DNA from: a virus
IMG/VR virus record: IMGVR_UViG_3300031551_000001
Location: 17,886-81,885 of that record
Length of the DNA: 64,000 nucleotides
Reading direction: 5' to 3' (one strand)
Shown here: piece by piece, positions 59,497 through 64,000 of the stretch
How the letters are laid out: every line of letters begins with the position of its first letter
How positions within the stretch are numbered: the first letter of the stretch is position 1
Notes under the pieces: model-generated
The model's input: the letters and a program-made list of their open reading frames with translations, nothing else
What the model was told of the DNA's origin: nothing
Databases searched by the model: none
Made by a program: the position numbers and the translations under genes

Positions 59497-59892
59497 TCAT
59501 TCTCTATTCAGGAGTGCATTAAGACCAGCCTCAATTAAAGCTATAACCGCAGAAAGAGTGCTTAACACCCACTCAGGGGCATTAATTTTATCTTTTAGCT
59601 GCTCCAATACGTCAAACGCATTAGATATAGCAACGGTGTAGTCGTGGTCTCCATCAAATACATCGTCAAGTGCTGCATGTACTTCATCCTTGTACTCATC
59701 GGGCACGTAAGGAGAAACAGCTCTATTCAGTGTGTTTAAAGAAATCTTCCAGGTAAATCCGTCTACTCCTTCCACGAGTGCACCAATAAGTTTATTTTTA
59801 ATGATTTCTTTAAAATCAAAAGCGTCATCAAGGGCTTGAGCTCCTTTCTTGACATGCTCATCGGTAAATAAAAGAATTGTGTTTTCTGCCAT
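59497..59892 (-). CDS. Hypothetical helical protein, 131 residues
   Basis: Starts MAENTILLFTDEHVKKGAQALDDAFDFKE and is helical, with an acidic center (DEVHAALDDVFDGDHDY) and a hydrophobic end (VLSTLSAVIALIEAGLNALL). No recognised family. It faces the plus-strand cluster across a terminator. Confidence 0.5.
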   Translation of the reverse strand: MAENTILLFTDEHVKKGAQALDDAFDFKEIIKNKLIGALVEGVDGFTWKISLNTLNRAVSPYVPDEYKDEVHAALDDVFDGDHDYTVAISNAFDVLEQLKDKINAPEWVLSTLSAVIALIEAGLNALLNRE

Positions 59893-59912
59893 GACATTTT
59901 GTTTTAATTTGT

Positions 59913-60248
59913 TTATCTTCTTGTTTTTATTCCACCTCTTTCAATCCATCCTTTAGGGCCTGAATTATGTTCTGGTTCTTTGTGGGTTTTTGGTCCAACT
60001 AATTGTTCTCCATCTGGAAGTTTTGATTTGACAGATTTTTGCCATTCTTCCATTTTAACAGCCTGATCTAGAGCTTGTGCAACCAAAACGGAGTCTCCAC
60101 CAGCTGCTTGTAATTTTCTTGCCCAAAATCTTATTGTTTCTGGGGCTAGAACATCCTGACCTCTTAAAAAGAATACAGGTTCATTTTCTGGGATCAAATT
60201 GGCATTGTCCTGAATTCTTTTTTGATAGTCTTTTCTTGCATGTTTCAT
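59913..60248 (-). CDS. Hypothetical protein, 111 residues
   Basis: The product is charged (NANLIPENEPVFFLRGQDVLAPETIRFWARKL) and ends in a basic tail (ERGGIKTRR). Upstream lies a TAAGTTTG box (60277-60284 on the minus strand). No family is recognised. Confidence 0.5.
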   Translation of the reverse strand: MKHARKDYQKRIQDNANLIPENEPVFFLRGQDVLAPETIRFWARKLQAAGGDSVLVAQALDQAVKMEEWQKSVKSKLPDGEQLVGPKTHKEPEHNSGPKGWIERGGIKTRR

Positions 60249-60276
60249 TGTTTGTATTTTAATTTTAAAAGTTTTC

Positions 60277-60284
60277 CAAACTTA
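60277..60284 (-). promoter_or_regulatory. Promoter box TAAGTTTG (minus)
   Basis: Minus-strand TAAGTTTG fits the TAnnTTTG consensus and lies about 28 bp before the start at 60248. Confidence 0.4.
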
Positions 60285-60487
60285 CAAAAAGTATTTTAAT
60301 TCTACAAATTCATTTAAAATGTTCCATTAAGTTCCAAAATAGAGCCGTAGAGACACGATAATATAAAAGTGGTACTTGTATACCACTCAAGGAGAGATCG
60401 TGGACGAGAACCCCCTCATCCGTCCCTCAACGTGTTATTTTGAGAAACCCTCAACATGTATTTTACCAAATCCATATAATTTTTCTA
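60285..60487. other. Non-coding interval with hairpins and a direct repeat
   Basis: No gene is seen here. It holds GTGGTA-cttgta-TACCAC (60371-60388), a GGACG...CGTCC pairing on the minus strand (about 60399-60418), and two copies of a CCCTCAAC(G/A)TGT repeat about 24 bp apart (around 60425 and 60449). A small RNA or a regulatory site is possible. Confidence 0.35.
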
Positions 60488-60766
60488 TTAAAAGTTGATT
60501 TTGTCATTAATTTTACCTGCAATTTCCTTAATTTCACTTAAAGCTTTGTTTATAGCCTCGAAATCCCCCCAATTTTCTAATAGTTCTTTCCAAGCCAGCT
60601 CATTGAATAAAGATTTGAAGTTTGAATGAAAGCTCACTTCGTTCCAGAGAGTTTTCCCGTAATTTTTTGAGCCCTTTTTATTGATTATTCTTGACTGTTG
60701 AAGAGTGAGCTGTATACCGTCAGAAGATATGCGGTATTTTTTGTTGAGTTGGATTATTTGTTCCAT
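60488..60766 (-). CDS. Hypothetical protein, 92 residues
   Basis: The N-terminus (MEQIIQLNKKYRISSDGIQLTLQQSRIIN) is beta/alpha, then helical (FEAINKALSEIKEIAGKIND). The length and charge fit small early phage proteins. No family is recognised. Confidence 0.5.
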   Translation of the reverse strand: MEQIIQLNKKYRISSDGIQLTLQQSRIINKKGSKNYGKTLWNEVSFHSNFKSLFNELAWKELLENWGDFEAINKALSEIKEIAGKINDKINF

Positions 60767-60843
60767 GTTTTGTGGTTTAATCTTTTTTAACTCCTTTTAT
60801 TTGAATTGTTTATATAAAATAGTTAACAAACGTTTGCCAACGT

Positions 60844-61200
60844 TCATTCAGGTACAATTTTCCATTCTTTTTCAGCATAAAAATCAGTATTAAAATAATA
60901 ATGGCCTCCCCTTGCTGTTATTTCATGATATTTAAACCACCATACAGTTTGTTCAAATTCATATATTAATGCTTCATTTTCAGACCATCCTCCAGTATGT
61001 ATTGATATTAAATTTTCATTTTCATCTATTGAGCCATAATGTGTATCATACATACTTTTAAATAGTAAATATGCTTCATTTGCAAATTCAAAAGCTTTGG
61101 GATTTACATTAACTATTTTCCCGTTTTCTTTTTCATACATTAAATATTTTTCAAATCTATTTTCCATTGTTTTATATTTTAAATTAATATTATTATCCAC
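60844..61200 (-). CDS. Hypothetical protein, 118 residues
   Basis: A soluble protein with FEKYLMYEKENGKIVNVNPKAFEF and an aromatic C-terminal half (EQTVWWFKYHEITARGGHYYFNTDFYAEKEW). It overlaps the next gene upstream by 8 bases. No family is recognised. Confidence 0.5.
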   Translation of the reverse strand: MDNNINLKYKTMENRFEKYLMYEKENGKIVNVNPKAFEFANEAYLLFKSMYDTHYGSIDENENLISIHTGGWSENEALIYEFEQTVWWFKYHEITARGGHYYFNTDFYAEKEWKIVPE

Positions 61201-61558
61201 TTACCCATTTTTCCAAATCCATCCATTCATTATCTAGAGTTAATTCTTTTAAATCACTTTGTCTTACAATTGTGATTATTCCATCATTTAAAGCTTTAAT
61301 ATCATTTTGATTATATGAACTAGAAATATAATGTGTGCCATCTTCAAAAGTTATGATGTATTTTGTCTCATTCAGTTTATTAGAATTAATTATTGGCTCT
61401 AATTCTTTATAACAGTTAGGGGCAATATCTAATTCTATAAAAGGAGCATAAAAATCTGAATTATCTCCATCAAAAGGTGATTGCTTCAATCCCATTTTAA
61501 ATACTTTATGTAAGTATTTCACAATTATTTTAATCAATTCTTCTCTAAGTGTTTTCAT
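61193..61558 (-). CDS. Hypothetical protein, 121 residues
   Basis: Contains NSDFYAPFIELDIAPNCYKE and GTHYISSSYNQNDIKALNDG, and ends NEWMDLEKWVSG. No family is recognised. Coupled to the gene downstream in the same operon. Confidence 0.5.
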   Translation of the reverse strand: MKTLREELIKIIVKYLHKVFKMGLKQSPFDGDNSDFYAPFIELDIAPNCYKELEPIINSNKLNETKYIITFEDGTHYISSSYNQNDIKALNDGIITIVRQSDLKELTLDNEWMDLEKWVSG

Positions 61559-61578
61559 TTTCTTTGAATTTTTTGTAT

Positions 61579-61839
61579 TTATTTAATAATTTGATTTTCT
61601 TTTAGAATTTTAATCATTCCATTGATTGAATCAAGCCATTCTGAGGGAAAATGCACTTTTGAATCGCCAGATACATTCAGTATATGAATCATACTATCTT
61701 GAATCACATAATAATCTTCATGTATTAATTTAGTATCATAATTTTGGCCCAAATTTCTATATTTAATCATTTCCTCTCCAATTTCAAGAATAGCCAATGT
61801 TCTCTCTTTTGATATTGGTATGAAATTTATTTTTTCCAT
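61579..61839 (-). CDS. Hypothetical protein, 86 residues
   Basis: I start at the ATG at 61839 (MEKINFIPISKERTLAILEIGEEM), since the upstream SSB-like gene ends at 61856 and an earlier start would overlap it by 29 bases. No family is recognised. Confidence 0.5.
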   Translation of the reverse strand: MEKINFIPISKERTLAILEIGEEMIKYRNLGQNYDTKLIHEDYYVIQDSMIHILNVSGDSKVHFPSEWLDSINGMIKILKENQIIK

Positions 61840-61855
61840 TTTTAATTGTATAATT

Positions 61856-62317
61856 TTAAAATGGTAAATCTGAAACATTATCATCTGGTCCCAGACTATC
61901 TAAAAAAGCATGATCTGTATCTTTAATATCACTATAAGGTTCACCAACACTTTTAATATGATTAATCCTGAATTTATGATCAATGATTGTCATTTGATAA
62001 CCACTTGCAGTAGTTATCTCTCTCTTTTCTGACTCTATCCAGAACTCGACCTCCGCAAATACATTGTCATGTGAATTTTCAGCCCTGAACATGTAGAGTT
62101 CTTCATACAAAGCATCTTTATCTTTATAAAATCTGGTTAATAAATGTTCAAACATTATAACTTTTGGGAAAATAAACCACTTTTGTTGTTTCCATGAGAA
62201 TATATCTGCTTCATATTGGAGCGTAAGAATTACCTTTATATAAGGTATGTTCTTTGATGATACAAATTCCTCTTCAGTAAGTGATAGTACTTTCCCTGTT
62301 ATTTTAAAGTTGCTCAT
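61856..62317 (-). CDS. Single-stranded DNA-binding-like protein
   Basis: The 153-residue protein has FKITGKVLSLTEEEFVSSKNIPYIKVIL, a beta-barrel-type start, a beta-rich core, and a C-terminal acidic tail ending DNVSDLPF. Bacterial and phage SSB proteins end in a similar acidic DDDIPF/DLPF tip that recruits repair and replication proteins. So the call rests on an OB-fold-like pattern plus the DLPF tip; the core is not a clear canonical SSB. It may coat ssDNA during phage replication. Confidence 0.6.
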   Translation of the reverse strand: MSNFKITGKVLSLTEEEFVSSKNIPYIKVILTLQYEADIFSWKQQKWFIFPKVIMFEHLLTRFYKDKDALYEELYMFRAENSHDNVFAEVEFWIESEKREITTASGYQMTIIDHKFRINHIKSVGEPYSDIKDTDHAFLDSLGPDDNVSDLPF

Positions 62318-62516
62318 TAGGAAAAAAATCTTCTATTTCTTCTATTAAATTACTTAACTCTTCATCTGTTAGTGATTTGAGAGTTAATATATCCTTTGAC
62401 TTTTTGATTTTGGAGTGGAGGGACTTCTTTTCCCTCCATCTCTTTTCTGTTATTCCATGCAGGTCAAGGATATGGTCAAGGGTGAGGCCGTATTGTTTAT
62501 ACAATTCCAGCCTCAT
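62304..62516 (-). CDS. Hypothetical protein, 70 residues
   Basis: Helical and charged (LYKQYGLTLDHILDLHGITEKRWREKKSL), with a possible small helix-turn-helix-like part, ending acidic (IEEIEDFFPNEQL). It overlaps the SSB-like start by 14 bases. No family is recognised. Confidence 0.5.
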   Translation of the reverse strand: MRLELYKQYGLTLDHILDLHGITEKRWREKKSLHSKIKKSKDILTLKSLTDEELSNLIEEIEDFFPNEQL

Positions 62517-63073
62517 TAAAAAGGGCGCTCAAGTTCGTTAGCAAGTGCCCGTATCCCCTCTCCGAAAGCATTAGCCAACTTACTTATTACATCCACCTTT
62601 TTTAATACCAAATCAGTCTCTTTAGAAGCTGTTTCAAGCTTAAGCCTTTCTTCTATGCCAATACTATCATAAAAGGTTAACGCCACATTATATGCTTGCT
62701 GTGCTTCAATAGAACCCTGCTTAAATCTTTCCCTGTCATCCACATTTGGTGTCTTGGATGTAGTTGGTTGTTGTGGGTTTGCCGGAGAAGTTTGCTGTGG
62801 AGCTGGTTGTGCCTGTTCTCTTATTTTGCTGACCTTGAACTTCCAGCCACCATCAGCCCTGTCGTCAGGTGTGCACTGGAATTCATATATACCACCTATT
62901 TCAAACCAGGCAGGAAGAGCCGTAACATTTACTTCACCGGTAGTTTCTCCCTTCATCCCTTCAATATCAGCAGTCATTACATGTGGGTATAGGATTTTGT
63001 TAAAAGCCACAAAAGATTGTTGGACACCATCCTCATTTATTTTTTGCTTAAAAGATTTTACTGTTCCTTTCAT
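62516..63073 (-). CDS. OB-fold-like DNA-binding protein, 185 residues
   Basis: MKGTVKSFKQKINEDGVQQSFVAFNKIL and GIYEFQCTPDDRADGGWKFKVSKI suggest an OB-fold. A Pro/Gln/Ser-rich linker (QPAPQQTSPANPQQPTTS) is followed by a helical C-terminal region. It lies beside the SSB-like and zinc-ribbon genes, consistent with replication or recombination. The exact family is not recognised. Confidence 0.5.
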   Translation of the reverse strand: MKGTVKSFKQKINEDGVQQSFVAFNKILYPHVMTADIEGMKGETTGEVNVTALPAWFEIGGIYEFQCTPDDRADGGWKFKVSKIREQAQPAPQQTSPANPQQPTTSKTPNVDDRERFKQGSIEAQQAYNVALTFYDSIGIEERLKLETASKETDLVLKKVDVISKLANAFGEGIRALANELERPF

Positions 63074-63089
63074 TGTTTTTATGTTTAAA

Positions 63090-63683
63090 TTAATATATTG
63101 ATTTTCGTTTAGCTTCTTTAATTCCGTTTTCGCATATTTTGTATGCCTTTAAGAGTAATGGTTCTAGCATGTTCTTAATCTTACATTCCTTTATTTTCAT
63201 TCCCATTTCCTTTGCGAGCCATATATTGGCTTTTGTACGATTGCTGACACCCTTATATTCTCCATCAGATACCCTAACTATTTCTCCGGTGTCTACAACA
63301 TATACCTCTTTATCTTCACTTCCTCCGTTTACCTGATAGGCGTACTTGACATCCTCTCCGTTTCTTATTGCCAGACAGTAGTTAGCAAAAACAGCATTAA
63401 TCAAGGCAGTTTCCATAGCACCTTTTTTCGTCTGTACATTCACTCTTTGTTTGTAGAGCTTAGACAATACTCCCCGTACAGAGTTGCGCAGTTTATTGAC
63501 CTTCAGGGTCGCTAAAGATCCTTTAGGCTCAAATTCAAGGTTAAAATTTGTTGCTTCTTTGTATGCATAACAAAACCTTCCACATTCGTTACAGATATAC
63601 ATTAAACCTTCCTCTAAGAATTGTATTTCTCCCCCACACTCAGTACACCCGTTTGGGAAGTATGTTTTTACTGGATTTTTCAT
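63090..63683 (-). CDS. Zinc-ribbon protein, 197 residues
   Basis: The N-terminus has CTECGGEIQF...YICNECGRFCYAY, a four-Cys zinc ribbon with an extra Cys. Then comes a helical body (SVRGVLSKLYKQRVNVQTKKGAMETALINAVFANYCLAI). The arrangement fits recombination mediators and small DNA-binding proteins of phages. The upstream gap carries no clear promoter. Assignment is general: DNA-binding. Confidence 0.55.
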   Translation of the reverse strand: MKNPVKTYFPNGCTECGGEIQFLEEGLMYICNECGRFCYAYKEATNFNLEFEPKGSLATLKVNKLRNSVRGVLSKLYKQRVNVQTKKGAMETALINAVFANYCLAIRNGEDVKYAYQVNGGSEDKEVYVVDTGEIVRVSDGEYKGVSNRTKANIWLAKEMGMKIKECKIKNMLEPLLLKAYKICENGIKEAKRKSIY

Positions 63684-63719
63684 AATACGAAATTAATTTA
63701 ATTATTTATACAAAACAAA

Positions 63720-63881
63720 TTATCCTTTCAATTTTTCATCTAAATATTGAAGTATTCCGGCCAGTTGATATTTTGTATATACATTCCCATCAAATATTAC
63801 TTCATCGAATATGCTACGCCATTTAATCTTTGACATTTTCTTTTTTAGGCGATTATAATCCTTTTCAGTTATTGTTATCAT
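63720..63881 (-). CDS. Small hypothetical protein, 53 residues
   Basis: The ORF (MITITEKDYNRLKKKMSKIKWRS...) starts inside the next gene's tail and is separated from the zinc-ribbon gene by 36 bp. It is basic at the N-terminus, with a short helical C-terminus (YQLAGILQYLDEKLKG). No family is recognised. Confidence 0.5.
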   Translation of the reverse strand: MITITEKDYNRLKKKMSKIKWRSIFDEVIFDGNVYTKYQLAGILQYLDEKLKG

Positions 63882-64000
63882 TATTTAAAAATTCATACAG
63901 TTTATTGATTTCTGTTTTAGTTATGGTTTCTCCGCTGACAACCATTTGGGTTATTTCAAAATCTTTTAAATCTTTGATGAGTTTTAAAAGCCTTTTTAAG
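63865..64000 (-). CDS. C-terminus of a gene running off the right edge
   Basis: About 44 residues are visible (LKRLLKLIKDLKDFEITQM, ending NKLYEFLNNDNNN). Its stop overlaps the start of the 53-residue gene by 17 bases. The fragment is too short for a call. Confidence 0.45.
   Translation of the reverse strand, partial: LKRLLKLIKDLKDFEITQMVVSGETITKTEINKLYEFLNNDNNN

Noticed and set aside
1-64000. CRISPR array or tRNA genes
   Set aside because: No regularly spaced repeats and no tRNA-like cloverleaf were found in any gap that I read.

Overview
The window is a stretch of a tailed double-stranded DNA phage (or prophage) genome that infects a Bacteroidota host. A single head, packaging, tail and lysis module runs from about 23.8 to 54.7 kb. 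Short overlapping genes lie on both strands, the DNA is AT-rich, and the promoter-like motif is TAnnTTTG, the -7 box typical of Bacteroidota. Four phage proteins carry signal peptides ending in Ala-Gln, common in Flavobacteriia and Bacteroidia. I see no tail sheath, tape measure or baseplate gene. The late proteins (portal, connector-like proteins, one 1121-residue tail protein, several internal virion proteins, one 1630-residue protein) fit a short-tailed, podovirus-like particle resembling crAss-like phages. That family assignment is inference. No integrase, tRNA or CRISPR array was seen, and both window ends cut through genes.

Layout. (1) 1-10.4 kb, minus strand: a glycan and methylation island with a four-domain glycosyltransferase of 962 residues, GT25, GT9-like, DUF5672-like and other glycosyltransferases, a sugar-nucleotide epimerase, a methyltransferase, a phosphatase and a YopX protein, plus two ORFs that look like methyltransferase remnants. 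One glycosyltransferase carries a run of nine G. (2) 10.5-14.6 kb, minus strand: regulatory and DNA-metabolism genes (HD-domain protein, Xre repressor, HU, a free DnaA domain IV, a proteasome/HslV-like protein, a DHH phosphoesterase). (3) 14.6-18.4 kb: an AT-rich divergent region, a DNA methyltransferase, a candidate structured RNA, a solo TnpB element and an HNH-type gene. (4) 18.4-23.8 kb, plus strand: small unknown genes, a DEDD exonuclease, a resolvase-like nuclease, a second HslV-like protein, a primase and a GroES-like protein. (5) 23.8-54.7 kb, plus strand: TerL, portal, scaffold, major capsid, tail and fibre proteins, ejection proteins, holin/spanin-like proteins and an endolysin. (6) 54.7-57.0 kb: an IS605-type element with divergent tnpA and tnpB and two small cargo ORFs, inserted in a small gene that can be rejoined in frame. 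(7) 57-64 kb: mostly minus-strand small genes including an ImmA C-terminal remnant, a metallophosphoesterase, an SSB-like protein and a zinc-ribbon protein.

How it works together (inference): regions 2, 4 and 7 supply replication, repair and early control; region 5 builds the particle and lyses the cell; region 1 probably alters host surface glycans or decorates virions. Late transcription seems to be restarted at repeated TAAATTTGTA or TATCTTTG sites, and hairpin terminators follow the GroES-like, capsid and 364-residue genes. The most unusual items are the multi-domain glycosyltransferase with its phase-variation candidate next door, the two HslV-like proteins, the exported tail-cluster proteins, the A-B-A'-B' RNA candidate, and the two TnpB elements whose guide RNAs would match their own insertion sites.
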